Shown: piece by piece, positions 9,001-17,637 of the stretch
Layout: the number at the start of each line of letters is the position of its first letter
Numbering within the stretch: position 1 is the stretch's first letter
From: Streptomyces sp. TRM49041
GTDB taxonomy: Bacteria; Actinomycetota; Actinomycetes; Streptomycetales; Streptomycetaceae
DNA length: 64,000 nt
Direction: 5' to 3'
Assembly (NCBI RefSeq): GCF_008271805.1
Contig: NZ_VSRY01000152.1
Location: 248,001-312,000 of the forward strand
Made by a program: the position numbers and the translations under genes
The notes under the pieces: model-generated
Databases searched by the model: none
Told to the model about the DNA's origin: nothing
Seen by the model: the letters and a program-made list of their open reading frames with translations, nothing else

Positions 9001-9619
9001 CCTTGCCGAAGGCAAGCGAGTCCGATACCGGCCGGAGAGAGCGCGCTCGTGGGCGGAGGAACTCGAGCTACGCCGTGAACAGCGGCTCGCTGACCTGGCG
9101 AAGGACGGCTCCCTGCAGCCCAAACCACCCGTGGTGGCAGGACACGCGCTCATCGTCCCGATCGGCTGGCTGGCCAAGGCCGTGGACACCGCGGACGACG
9201 GCGCTGCCCACCCCCCGCTGCACGCTGTTGACGGCTACGAGACCGATCGCCGTGCGGTTGCTGCTGTGCTGCGTGCGGAGCGAGCCCTCGGGCGTGTCCC
9301 TGAGGAGATGGCACACAACAACCCGGGCTATGACATTCGCTCACTGACCCCAGAAGGCCGCCTCGTCCACATCGAGGTCAAGGGCCGTCGCGTAGGGGCA
9401 GAGGAGTTCTACATAAGCCGCAACGAGATCCTGGTCGCCAAGAACCGCCGCGACCAGCATCGCCTCGCTCTCGTCACCGTGCACCCAGACGGGCCGGAGC
9501 ACGACGAGGTGCGATACCTGACCAATGCTTTCGCCGACACCGAGTTCGGGGATTTGAAAGCCGAGGGGCTCCTGCTGTCGTGGCCGGACGCCTGGACAAA
9601 GGGAGGAGCTCCTCTGTGA
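6089..9619 (+). CDS. SNF2-type helicase with C-terminal DUF3883 nuclease-like domain
   Basis: This 1176-aa protein carries superfamily 2 motifs: DPLPHQIQAV, Walker A ADDPGAGKT (about residues 132-141), DEAH at 235, LLMTATPH, and motif VI QRFGRIHRIGQT near 606-617. A long acidic and charged insertion sits between the two RecA lobes. The C-terminus holds a DUF3883 domain (NNPGYDIRS at about 1077, HIEVKGR at about 1093), a PD-(D/E)XK-related fold. Such COG0553-like helicases are DNA translocases in DISARM-like and related defence islands. AAGGAGG at 6076-6082 selects the ATG at 6089 over an in-frame ATG at 6062. The stop overlaps the methylase GTG (GTGA), so the two are coupled. Nuclease activity is inferred. 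Confidence 0.85.
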   Translation: MSGGDLLRLEDLTPGRVISGITPGIDVVIVARQMFGAAAQVTYRRPDGTVDEAILYREDECRLASGDSSSPRQGFDADPELFRLAAEALRIRMAARGDAMLAVSTSVLDPLPHQIQAVYNELLPRTPLRFLLADDPGAGKTIMAGLYIKELALRGDLERCLIVAPGGLVEQWQDELLEKFGLNFTLLTKQLVDATIDGNVFDKHPRLIARMDALARSDELQERLAESAWDLVVVDEAHRMSASYFGTELKTTKRYELGRLLGRVTRHFLLMTATPHAGKEEDFQLFMALLDGDRFAGKYRDGVHQHDASGLMRRMVKEDLLTFDGKKLFPERRAYTVPYQLSRAEQELYERVTEYVRDEMNRAERLDGRRGNQVGFALTVLQRRLASSPEAIARSLERRRKRLEARREETHAAKRHADLAAVVPQSTSSAAVAGMESLDSELDELSGEELENLEEQVVDSASAALTIAELAQEIDSLRELEHLASRVLALGEDRKWLELSALLQDNEHMRDAQAQPRKLIVFTEHRDTLEYLSRRVRSLIGRPEAVVAIHGGTPRQQRRGVRDAFNQDPDVLVLIATDAAGEGLNLQRAHLMVNYDLPWNPNRIEQRFGRIHRIGQTEVCHLWNLVADNTREGQVFQRLLDKIEQQSKAYQGKVYNVLGEIFEGEPLRELLVTAIRYGDQPEVKAQLDQVIDARVGERAVELIKGLALDAQVMGIEDVHKVRLRMEEAQARRLHPHYVQAFFRDAFARLGGQLKSREAGRSEITHVPVVLREAGRLGDGLGGMVQRKYERVCFDRERITIPGKPRADLIAPGHPLFDAVLNETVRLHGHLLSKGSVLVDAADSGDQPQLLVALEQDIVDGHRRAVDRAFAFTELLPDGTARNAGPAPYLDYRPPTALEAKAIKLLLDAEWLRDGGSARALDWAIREAVPEHLASTRERLLPVVDRTRTQVEQRLKQEISYWYAQAGKLEQNLAEGKRVRYRPERARSWAEELELRREQRLADLAKDGSLQPKPPVVAGHALIVPIGWLAKAVDTADDGAAHPPLHAVDGYETDRRAVAAVLRAERALGRVPEEMAHNNPGYDIRSLTPEGRLVHIEVKGRRVGAEEFYISRNEILVAKNRRDQHRLALVTVHPDGPEHDEVRYLTNAFADTEFGDLKAEGLLLSWPDAWTKGGAPL

Positions 9620-12354
9620 GCATCGGGATGGACAACGAGTCGACGCCGCGGAAGCGGAAGCTCATCGAGGTTGCGCTGCCGACGGAAGCGATCAGCAGGG
9701 CCAGCAAGGCGGACAAAGACCGCAAGGTCGGCACGATCAAGAATATCCACAAGTGGTTCGCGCCTATGCCAACGCCGGCATGGCGGGCGCTGCTGTTTGC
9801 GGCCGTGGTGGACGACCCGGGCGACGAGGAGAAGCGTGCGGAGCTGCTGGAGATCATCGAGGACCTGGTCCCGAAGACCGGCACGGCACCGTCGGCGGAG
9901 GCGCTGAAGCGGGCAAAGGCTGTACTGGCCGAGCAGGAACAGGAACTCCCCACTGTCCTGGACCCATTCTGTGGTGGTGGCTCCACGTTGGTAGAGGCAC
10001 AGCGCCTCGGTTTCCCGACGGTGGCGAGTGATTTGAACCCTGTGCCGGCTCTGGTGACCCGTGTCGAGACCCAGCTCGTTCCGGCTGTACTCGGCAAGCC
10101 CCCCGTTGCTGGCGACGATGGCGCCTTCGAGGACACCGCAGTTGACCCGATGGCCGGGCTGCTTGCAGACGTCCGGCACTACGCCAAGTGCGTTGAGGAC
10201 GAGGTCAAGATTAAGGTGGGGCACCTGTATGAGCAGGCGAAGGACGGAGATGTCGCTGCGTGGCTGTGGGCTAGGACGGTGCCCTGCGCTGACCCTGCCT
10301 GTGGCATCGCAATGCCTCTCTACAGCTCGCCCTGGCTGAGTAAACAGAAGGGCCGGGAGGCGTGGCTGAAGCCCGTGCTCGAAGGCCACCGAGTGCTGTT
10401 CGACATCGGCGAGGGCAAAGCGACTGAGGTGCCCGCCGCTCCAAAAAGGAGTGGCGCACGCGGCAAGTTCTCCTGCCTAGCTTGCGGAACCGAAATTGAC
10501 GAGGCGTACGTTCGAAGTGCAGGAAATTCTGGACTTCTTGATACGCAGATCCTGGCGATTGCTGTAGATGGCGACTCCGGGCGTCGATTCCTTCCCGCGC
10601 CTGAAGGATTTGAGGCTGCGAACATTACACCACCTGTCGATGCGCCGGACATTGAACTTGCTGAAAATTCAAAGCAATTCAGCACGCCGCTTTACGGGCT
10701 GCACCGGCAGGCCGACCTCTACACTCCGAGGCAGCTATGGCTTCTGGCCGCATTCGCGGAAGCGGTTGCCAGCGTGCCGCAGCAGATTGAGCATGACGGC
10801 GGAGATCCCGATCAGGTCGCAGCGATCAGCTCGATCCTTGCTCTCTGCGTAAGCAAGCTTGCCATGGCCAACTCAACGCAAGCTCGCTGGCAGATTGATT
10901 CTCGACATGGTTCGGCCAAGGCTCAGCCTGCTTTCGGCCGGCAGTCCTTGCCGATGGTGTGGGACTTTGCCGAAGTGAATCCCTTTTCCAAGTCTGCAGG
11001 GGGCTGGGCGAGTCAGCTTAAGTCATTGATGAGCGGGCTTTCCGCTCTCCCTCGCGATGTACGTCCTGGCCAAGTGGTCCAGGAAGACGCTCGGCGTTCT
11101 GGGGCTGGAGTTGCTCGTGGTAGCGCACTAGTGGCTACCGATCCGCCCTACTTCGCCCAGATTCCATACGCCGACCTGAGTGACTACTTCTACGTATGGC
11201 TCCGACGCGCTACAGGAAGAATGCATCCTGATCTATTTGGAACCATGGCTGCACCGAAGAGCGACGAGCTGGTAGCAAATCCGTACCGCCACGGAGGCCC
11301 TGAGAACGCTCGACAATACTTCATTAATGGGTTTACCGAGGTTTTCTCCTCCCTTAAGGGAGCATCCCGGCCAGATCTGCCGCTGATTGTGATCTACGCC
11401 CATCGGCAGGAAGAAGTGAAGGAGGGAGGACTGACGTCCTCCGCCTGGGACGCTCTCCTTGAAGCCATTTTGGCGGCGGGATTGAGCGTTGTAGGAACCT
11501 GGCCACTTCACGCGACGCACAGCTCCCGCCAAGTAGGGCAGGGGGCGAGTGTCCTCGCCTCCTATGTGGCGATGATCTGTCGCCCGCGTTCAGAAGGTGC
11601 TGGCGTACTGGATCGTAGGGGATTCCTTCAGGCTCTCCGCCGTGAACTCCCGGAGCGCATTAAGCCGCTACAGCAGAGCTCCATTCCGGCAAATGACCTC
11701 GGTCAGGCGGCGTACGGACCCGGCATGGAGATCTTCTCTCGGTACACGCGAGTGACTGAGCCCGACGGCTCGCCAATGCGTGTCCGAGCAGCCCTCTCCC
11801 TCATCACTAAGGCACTCGATGAACTCCTCTCCGAATACGAAGAGGACTTCGATACCGATACGCGATGGTGCATTAAGTGGTTTGAAGATCACCAATGGGA
11901 GAGTGCCGATTACGGCAAGGCTGAGCAAATGGCTCATCGCTACAACACCTCCGTTCCTGGCCTTGTGCACGCAGGTGTCGTGAAGTCGACGGCTGGGAAA
12001 ACAACTCTGATCAAGCCCGCCGACCTCCCCGCCAAGTACGACCCCACCACCGACGACCGCCTTACCGTCTGGGAGGTGGCTATCCACCTGTCCCGCCTCA
12101 TCGAGGGCAAGGGCCCCGGCACCGGCATCGACGCGGCCGGTGAACTCCTCGCGCGCGCCCGTACGCGCTCGGGAATCGACGAGGACACGGTGAAGGGCCT
12201 GGCCTACCTCCTGCACAACATCTGTGAGAACCGGGGCTGGACGGAGAGCCAGCGGTGGTTCAACAACCTCGTGAGCTCGTGGCCGGACCTGCAGACCGCG
12301 GCTCGGGCCGCTGAGAAGCGAGGCGTGAGGGTAGAGGCAGACCAGCTGTTCTGA
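9616..12354 (+). CDS. DUF1156 adenine/cytosine-N DNA methyltransferase with zinc ribbon
   Basis: The 912-aa protein begins with the DUF1156 signature (KRKLIEVALP, then KWFAPMPTPAWRALLF). SAM motif I is DPFCGGGST (D116 on) and the catalytic motif is DPPY at 509-512, indicating amino-group (N6-A or N4-C) methylation. A zinc ribbon lies between them: C224/C229 and C287/C290. In the COG1743 family this protein modifies self DNA or licenses the helicase partner. The GTG start, with GGGAGGAG 7 bases upstream, overlaps the helicase stop. About 10480-11990 is visibly poorer in GC than both flanks (see findings), suggesting exchange of the target-recognition region. Confidence 0.85.
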   Translation: MSIGMDNESTPRKRKLIEVALPTEAISRASKADKDRKVGTIKNIHKWFAPMPTPAWRALLFAAVVDDPGDEEKRAELLEIIEDLVPKTGTAPSAEALKRAKAVLAEQEQELPTVLDPFCGGGSTLVEAQRLGFPTVASDLNPVPALVTRVETQLVPAVLGKPPVAGDDGAFEDTAVDPMAGLLADVRHYAKCVEDEVKIKVGHLYEQAKDGDVAAWLWARTVPCADPACGIAMPLYSSPWLSKQKGREAWLKPVLEGHRVLFDIGEGKATEVPAAPKRSGARGKFSCLACGTEIDEAYVRSAGNSGLLDTQILAIAVDGDSGRRFLPAPEGFEAANITPPVDAPDIELAENSKQFSTPLYGLHRQADLYTPRQLWLLAAFAEAVASVPQQIEHDGGDPDQVAAISSILALCVSKLAMANSTQARWQIDSRHGSAKAQPAFGRQSLPMVWDFAEVNPFSKSAGGWASQLKSLMSGLSALPRDVRPGQVVQEDARRSGAGVARGSALVATDPPYFAQIPYADLSDYFYVWLRRATGRMHPDLFGTMAAPKSDELVANPYRHGGPENARQYFINGFTEVFSSLKGASRPDLPLIVIYAHRQEEVKEGGLTSSAWDALLEAILAAGLSVVGTWPLHATHSSRQVGQGASVLASYVAMICRPRSEGAGVLDRRGFLQALRRELPERIKPLQQSSIPANDLGQAAYGPGMEIFSRYTRVTEPDGSPMRVRAALSLITKALDELLSEYEEDFDTDTRWCIKWFEDHQWESADYGKAEQMAHRYNTSVPGLVHAGVVKSTAGKTTLIKPADLPAKYDPTTDDRLTVWEVAIHLSRLIEGKGPGTGIDAAGELLARARTRSGIDEDTVKGLAYLLHNICENRGWTESQRWFNNLVSSWPDLQTAARAAEKRGVRVEADQLF

Positions 12355-12387
12355 TCAACGTAGCCGAGAGTGCACGAGGGGGCGGGC

Positions 12388-15300
12388 ATGCAGGGCGTCG
12401 AGACGGCGCATGGCGCCAGCAGTACGGCAGACACCACGGAAGAGATAGAAGACAGGACTGCGGACACCATGGCACAGAGCAACCGCGACCGGATCGGCCG
12501 CATGATCGAGTTGCTGCCGGACGGACTGCTCCCGCTTGTGGAACGGGAGATGGCCAAGCGGCAGGGGGAGGGGTGGTTCGATGACGCGGCGGCGGAGGAG
12601 CGCGAGAAGGGGCGCAGCCTGGCCTCGAAGCGCGACCCGCAGTTCCTGCTGAACGTTCTTCAGCGCTATTGGGCTTCCTACTTCCGCCACTCCCTGCCGG
12701 GTGCCACTCGTGGATACGCCAGCGAGGTGAACGACGTACGCAACCGGTGGGCCCACAACCAGCCCTTCAGCGCCGACGACACCGTACGAGCTCTGGACAC
12801 GGCCGAGCGGCTCTTCACATCTGTGGGCGCCGCTACCGACCTGGTCGAGCAGGTTCGTAAGTCCCGTATAAACCTTCAGCGGGACGTGATCGAGGCGGAG
12901 ACAAGACGGCAGACCCGGCGTGCGGCTGCCATGCCGAGCATCGCCGCCGAGGGGCTCAAGTCTTGGCGCGATGTGCTTGTCCCGCACCAGGATGTGGCAC
13001 GCGGCGACTTCAACGCCTCTGAATTCGCTGCCAATCTGGCAGAGGTCGCGAAGGGTGAGGGGGCGCCCGAGTACACCGATCCAGAGGAGTTCTTCCAGAG
13101 GACATACCTCACTGAGGGGCTGCGCGACCTGCTGAGCAAGTCTCTCCGGCGTATTTCCGGTGACGACAACGCGTCGCCGACGGTGAACCTGCAGACCAAC
13201 TTCGGCGGCGGTAAGACACACTCGATGCTGGCGCTGTACCACCTCTACTCGCCGGGGCTTCAGCCGCAGCGACTTCCGCAGGAAATGCAGGAACTCATCG
13301 CGGCCGCGCCCTCCGGACTGCCCGAGGAGGAGGTGCGGCGTGCCGTGCTCGTGGGGACGGCACTGGCACCGGGCCAGCCTCATGAGAAGCCGGACGGCAC
13401 CAAGGTCAACACGCTGTGGGGCGAGTTGGCCTGGCAGCTGGGCGGTCGGCGTGCATACGACGTCATCGCTGAGGCGGACAAGACACGTACCAGCCCCGGG
13501 TCCGAGCTGCTGCAGGATCTGCTCGCTGCCTACGCACCCTGCTTGATCCTCATCGATGAGTGGGTCGTCTACGCGCGCCAGCTGGTCAGCAACGACAACC
13601 TCGCGGCCGGCACGTTCGAGACACACTTCTCGTTCGCCCAGTCCCTGACGGAGGCTGTCCAGGCAGTGGCGGGCGCGCAGCTGGTCCTCTCCATCCCGGC
13701 CTCCGAAGACGGGAAGGACGACAAGGGGGACACGGACGAAATTGGCGGCGAGGCTGGTCAGATCGCCCTGGACCGGCTCCAGAAGGTCATCCACCGCAAG
13801 GCGGATGCCTGGCGACCGGCAAGCTCCGACGAGTCCTTCGAGATCGTGCGACGACGTCTGTTCGAGACGCCCTCGGGTGCCGTCCAGGCGGAGATCAACA
13901 AGGTCGCCAGACTCTTCAGCCAGTTCTACGGCACCTACAAGCGAGACTTTCCGGCCGGCGTGGACAGCACCGACTACGAGCGTCGGATCAAGTCGACGTA
14001 CCCGATCCACCCCGAACTCTTCAGCCGCCTCTACGAGGACTGGTCGACGCTCGACCGCTTCCAGCGCACTCGCGGTGTGCTGAGGCTCATGAGTGCGGTC
14101 ATCCACGCCCTCTGGCGGGACCAGAACAAGAGCCCCATGATCATGCCGGGCGACATCCCGCTCGACGATCAGCGCGTCGCCAGCGAGCTCACCCATTACC
14201 TGGAGGACCGCTGGAAGCCCATCATCGACGCCGACGTTGATGGGCCGGACTCGACCCCTGTCTCCGTGGACAACGAGAAGACCGTCCTCGGCCAGCGGGC
14301 AATGAGCCGACGTATTGCACGCACCGTCTTCATGGGGTCCGCCCCCACCATCAAGGCTGCCAAGAAAGGTCTGTCCGAGCCGTACATCAGGCTGGGCATG
14401 GCCATCCCCGGGGATGCCTTGGGCAACTTCCGGACCGCCCTCAACACGCTCGCAGACCGGTCGACGTACCTCTACAGCGATGCCGACCGCTACTGGTACG
14501 ACACGCACGCGAACATCACGCGAACGGCCAAGGATGAAGCGGAACGACTCATCGGCCGAGACGAGGACGTGTGGGCCGAGATCGTCCGGCGTCTGAGCCC
14601 GATTCAGCATCGGCGTGGGGATTTCGGCGCCGTGCACATCGCGCCGCAGCACACGAAGGAGGTTCCGGACCTCGACCAGGCGCGGCTGGTCCTGCTTCAC
14701 CCGAAGTACGTGCACCGCGGTGGCAAGGACATCCCAGACACGCCGGCTCTGGAGTTTGCCGCAGAAGCGCTGTCCTCCCACGGCACCAGAAACCGGAAGC
14801 ATCAGAACATGCTGGTGTTTCTCGCGCCCGACAAGAAGGACATGGGCGACCTCATGGAGGCTGCCCGTGAGTACCTCGGGTGGAAGAAGGTGCTCGACCG
14901 CCAGATGGAGCTGGATCTCACCGAGAGTCAGCGTCGCCAGGCGCAGACCCGGCGTGATCAGGCGAACGAGAAGGTGGAGCTTCGAATCGGCGACGCCTAC
15001 CGATGGGCCCTCATCCCCGAACAGGACGCGGGTGCCCCGATCGTGTGGGAGCACCTCAAGGTCGATGGCGGGCGGGCGGATGACGCGGCTGTACGCACTG
15101 CCGACCGTCTCCGGCGGGAGGGCTTGCTGTACCTTCAGCAGGCTCCGGCCCTGCTCTATCAGAAGCTCTCTGGGCCGCTGTTCCGCATCTGGGAGCAGGA
15201 CGGACATATCTCGGTGGGTCGGCTCTGGGAGCTGCACACGGCCTACCCGTACATGAACCGCCTGGTGAACCGTCTGGTCCTTGACCAGGGCGTCGAGGAC

Positions 15301-15849
15301 GTCCTGTCCATGGTGACCTGGGAGACGGAGGGATTCGCCCTGGCCTCCGGGTACGGCGAGAACGACGGCCGCTATCAAGGATTGGTACTGCCAGGCGGCA
15401 ACGCCAAGTTCGGGCAGATCACCGACGCTACTCTCCTCGTCCGTCCGGACGCGGCAATCAGGCAGCGTCAGCAGGCAGAGGAGGAAGCGGCGCAGAAGCG
15501 TGAGGCGGCCTCCGACACTTCCTCGAACAAGTCGGAGGAACCTGCTGCGAGCGGCGGCACCACCTCGGGAGAGACGGCGAAGCCGCCCGCCAGCCCGGGG
15601 CAGCCCGTCATCCCCCGGGTGCCGACGCGCTTCTACGCCACCGCTCAGCTCACCCCTGAGCAGTACAGCAAGAACGCGACCAAGTACGTCTTCGAGATCC
15701 TTCAGCCCCTCGACGTCATCGGCACGGAGGTCGAGGTCACGATTGAGATCCAGGCCAAGCGCCCGGAGGGGTTCGCGGAGGACAAGGTCCGCGTCCTCAC
15801 CGAGAACGCCAACACCCTGAAGTTGAACGCTGAGTTCGAGGTCGAATAG
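12388..15849 (+). CDS. DUF499 AAA-like ATPase with N-terminal Swt1-type HEPN domain
   Basis: The 1153-aa protein has an N-terminal helical domain with R118-NRWA-H123, the Rx4H motif of HEPN ribonucleases of the Swt1 type. The DUF499 (COG1483) ATPase core follows: Walker A FGGGKTH (272-278) and Walker B LILIDEW with D390/E391. A disordered Ser/Glu/Pro linker near residue 1030-1075 leads to a small C-terminal beta domain. DUF499 proteins recur with DUF1156 methylases and SNF2 helicases in predicted defence modules and are distant relatives of BREX PglY/BrxC-type ATPases. GAGGGGG at 12376-12382 supports ATG 12388; GTG 12370 and ATG 12469 are alternatives. RNase activity is inferred from the motif only. 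Confidence 0.8.
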   Translation: MQGVETAHGASSTADTTEEIEDRTADTMAQSNRDRIGRMIELLPDGLLPLVEREMAKRQGEGWFDDAAAEEREKGRSLASKRDPQFLLNVLQRYWASYFRHSLPGATRGYASEVNDVRNRWAHNQPFSADDTVRALDTAERLFTSVGAATDLVEQVRKSRINLQRDVIEAETRRQTRRAAAMPSIAAEGLKSWRDVLVPHQDVARGDFNASEFAANLAEVAKGEGAPEYTDPEEFFQRTYLTEGLRDLLSKSLRRISGDDNASPTVNLQTNFGGGKTHSMLALYHLYSPGLQPQRLPQEMQELIAAAPSGLPEEEVRRAVLVGTALAPGQPHEKPDGTKVNTLWGELAWQLGGRRAYDVIAEADKTRTSPGSELLQDLLAAYAPCLILIDEWVVYARQLVSNDNLAAGTFETHFSFAQSLTEAVQAVAGAQLVLSIPASEDGKDDKGDTDEIGGEAGQIALDRLQKVIHRKADAWRPASSDESFEIVRRRLFETPSGAVQAEINKVARLFSQFYGTYKRDFPAGVDSTDYERRIKSTYPIHPELFSRLYEDWSTLDRFQRTRGVLRLMSAVIHALWRDQNKSPMIMPGDIPLDDQRVASELTHYLEDRWKPIIDADVDGPDSTPVSVDNEKTVLGQRAMSRRIARTVFMGSAPTIKAAKKGLSEPYIRLGMAIPGDALGNFRTALNTLADRSTYLYSDADRYWYDTHANITRTAKDEAERLIGRDEDVWAEIVRRLSPIQHRRGDFGAVHIAPQHTKEVPDLDQARLVLLHPKYVHRGGKDIPDTPALEFAAEALSSHGTRNRKHQNMLVFLAPDKKDMGDLMEAAREYLGWKKVLDRQMELDLTESQRRQAQTRRDQANEKVELRIGDAYRWALIPEQDAGAPIVWEHLKVDGGRADDAAVRTADRLRREGLLYLQQAPALLYQKLSGPLFRIWEQDGHISVGRLWELHTAYPYMNRLVNRLVLDQGVEDVLSMVTWETEGFALASGYGENDGRYQGLVLPGGNAKFGQITDATLLVRPDAAIRQRQQAEEEAAQKREAASDTSSNKSEEPAASGGTTSGETAKPPASPGQPVIPRVPTRFYATAQLTPEQYSKNATKYVFEILQPLDVIGTEVEVTIEIQAKRPEGFAEDKVRVLTENANTLKLNAEFEVE

Positions 15850-15858
15850 AGGCGCAGG

Positions 15859-15902
15859 CGTGAGGGTGCTTGCCGTTCCCCCGAGCGGCCAGCACCCTCA
15901 CG
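15859..15902 (+). terminator. Hairpin terminator after the helicase-methylase-ATPase operon
   Basis: CGTGAGGGTGCT (15859-15870) pairs perfectly with AGCACCCTCACG (15891-15902) around a 20-base loop, just past the DUF499 stop. A moderately T-rich TTCGTTATCC follows. It separates the three-gene module from the next gene. Confidence 0.75.
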
Positions 15903-15944
15903 TTCGTTATCCTGATGGGCACAGATCGTGACGGGGGAGCGTGA

Positions 15945-16907
15945 ATGGCTGCACGAAACCGGGACAGGACAGTTCATTTCTACGAAATCGCCGACGCGAA
16001 GGAACCTGCCTCCCGGATGGGGCACCGCAATTGGGCTGCTGAACTCCGGCAACTCCGTGACCTTCCGCTTACGCAGCGCACCGTCGAGTCGGCTGGCGAG
16101 ACCCTGATCGGCGCCGTAGACCCCCTCCAGCCGGCCCCTCACCTGCTGGTGGCGAAAGTCCGCAAGGACAAGCCGCAGCAGATCAACTTCGACGACGGGT
16201 CGTTCAGCTACCTACAGCTCGCCGCCAATAGGGGGCTGATCGACGTCACGACGGTGTACTTCCTCTCCTTCGGTAACGTCGTGGCCACAATGGGTGGTGG
16301 CATCTCGGCCCCACGTGTGCGTGCGATCCAGCGCTGGTTCAACGGTATGCACCTCATCGGCGAGGAGATCGCGCTCCGTCCCGTTGTTGACGCCCGGTCT
16401 CGCGACAAGTTGGCCCGCGCCAGCGCAGTGGAGAAGGTGACCATCCGCGTACTTCCCGAACCCCACGACAGTCCGTCAGCGCTGCGCAGCAGCTCGGACA
16501 TTGGCACGGCGCTCAGCCGGATGCACGAGGAGTATCCGGACATGACGATCACGTTGACTCTGGAGGTGCCCAAGAAGCCACGGTGGTACTCGCTGCGACG
16601 CCGTGCGCGGGGGCACCGGCAGCTGCTGGACTCTACTTCCGCTCTCGCTGCAGACATCAGTGACTGGCTCGACAACACCGATGCGGTTGATACCGCCCGA
16701 GCGGTGGCACATATCGAGGAGTGGGACCAGCAGGCGACCGACGAGAAGATCGACTTCGTCGCAGAACGCATCACGGCGAAGTGCAGGGTCCCCCTCGAGT
16801 CGACCGACGGGCACTCGATCGACCTCCACGTGGCCCTGACCGAATTGGAGCGCGTAGCTCTCGAGCACGAACGAGTGCTGAGGGCCGCTGTCGGTGCCGA
16901 CGTCTAG
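15945..16907 (+). CDS. Unknown protein of the defence block (320 aa)
   Basis: I do not recognise this 320-aa soluble protein. It starts with MAARNRDRTVHFYEI and has an alpha/beta N-terminal half, a PKKPRWYSLRRRARGHR basic segment near residue 210-225 and an acidic helical C-terminus. No signal peptide or membrane segment is visible. A gene for a small membrane protein follows 53 bases downstream. Size and pairing are reminiscent of two-gene defence systems in which a ~315-aa cytosolic protein works with a 4-TM partner (Kiwa is one example), but I see no sequence match to KwaB. It has its own ribosome site (GGGGGAG). Confidence 0.6.
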   Translation: MAARNRDRTVHFYEIADAKEPASRMGHRNWAAELRQLRDLPLTQRTVESAGETLIGAVDPLQPAPHLLVAKVRKDKPQQINFDDGSFSYLQLAANRGLIDVTTVYFLSFGNVVATMGGGISAPRVRAIQRWFNGMHLIGEEIALRPVVDARSRDKLARASAVEKVTIRVLPEPHDSPSALRSSSDIGTALSRMHEEYPDMTITLTLEVPKKPRWYSLRRRARGHRQLLDSTSALAADISDWLDNTDAVDTARAVAHIEEWDQQATDEKIDFVAERITAKCRVPLESTDGHSIDLHVALTELERVALEHERVLRAAVGADV

Positions 16908-16960
16908 GCTGGAGCGCGACAGGGGGAAGTCTTTCTACTGGTCGTGCAGGGGGATTCGCG

Positions 16961-17500
16961 ATGCCTGGCACTGGGGTCGGACCACGGCGACTGCTCAACA
17001 AGTGGCGTGCGCGGCCAGGCTATGACTGGCTGATTGTCATCGTCGTGCTCGGGTTGCACTTGGCCTGGGTCCGGTGGACCAATGGCGGTGATCTGCTCGG
17101 GAAGCCGGGGCGCGAGCAACGGCTGCAGATCTATACGGCAGGAGCCACGGTTGTGGCGGTCGTCGGCAGCTTCGTCACAGCGGCCGTTGCCCTGTACGCC
17201 GCGGCGTCGGGAAGACGCATGCGGACACTGCGCACCGCTGACCACCTGGCGTCGCAGTTCCGCCGGAACTGGGTCAGCATCCTGTCGGCGACCCTCTTGA
17301 TCGCCGGCGTCTGTCTCCTGGCCACCATCCTGGACGTGACCAAGAGCGACCCGGGCGGCGTCCACTGGATGGTTGAAGCCGCACTCATCCTCGGGGTAGC
17401 GCGGGCGTATCGACTTCTGTGGTTGTTCAACGCGGTCATCATGGCTTCGGATCGGGATCTGGCAGACCGGACTCCAGACGCTCGACAGCCGCAGACGTGA
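16961..17500 (+). CDS. Four-helix membrane protein, unknown function
   Basis: The 179-aa product shows four hydrophobic spans: WLIVIVVLGLHLAWVRW, YTAGATVVAVVGSFVTAAVALYA, WVSILSATLLIAGVCLLATIL and MVEAALILGVARAYRLLWLF. Short basic loops lie between spans 2 and 3. AGGGGGA at 16948-16954 precedes the ATG by 6 bases. It is cotranscribed with the 320-aa protein upstream. A membrane effector or anchor role is plausible given the surrounding defence genes, but there is no direct evidence for it. Confidence 0.65.
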   Translation: MPGTGVGPRRLLNKWRARPGYDWLIVIVVLGLHLAWVRWTNGGDLLGKPGREQRLQIYTAGATVVAVVGSFVTAAVALYAAASGRRMRTLRTADHLASQFRRNWVSILSATLLIAGVCLLATILDVTKSDPGGVHWMVEAALILGVARAYRLLWLFNAVIMASDRDLADRTPDARQPQT

Positions 17501-17600
17501 GTGGGACCGGTTCCTTCCGGCAGCAGAGCCGGGTGAGCGCGTGGAGGGCGCGGCGCGGGGATGCAATGACTGCCGTGGCCGCTGAGGGTTCCACAAGCGG

Positions 17601-17629
17601 TGCGTCCCTCAACAGAGCTGAGGGACGCA
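17601..17629. terminator. Bidirectional terminator between convergent genes
   Basis: TGCGTCCCTCA (17601-17611) and TGAGGGACGCA (17619-17629) form a perfect 11-bp stem with a 7-base loop. It lies between the plus-strand membrane protein and the minus-strand epimerase, and marks the border between the two cargo blocks. Confidence 0.8.
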
Positions 17630-17637
17630 GCTGTGAA

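Noticed and set aside
12355..15378. 1007-codon minus-strand open frame opposite the DUF499 gene
   Set aside because: High-GC antisense shadow; the plus frame has family motifs and a ribosome site.
15945..17500. Kiwa system
   Set aside because: Layout similar but order and sequence do not match what I know of KwaA/KwaB; kept as unknown.
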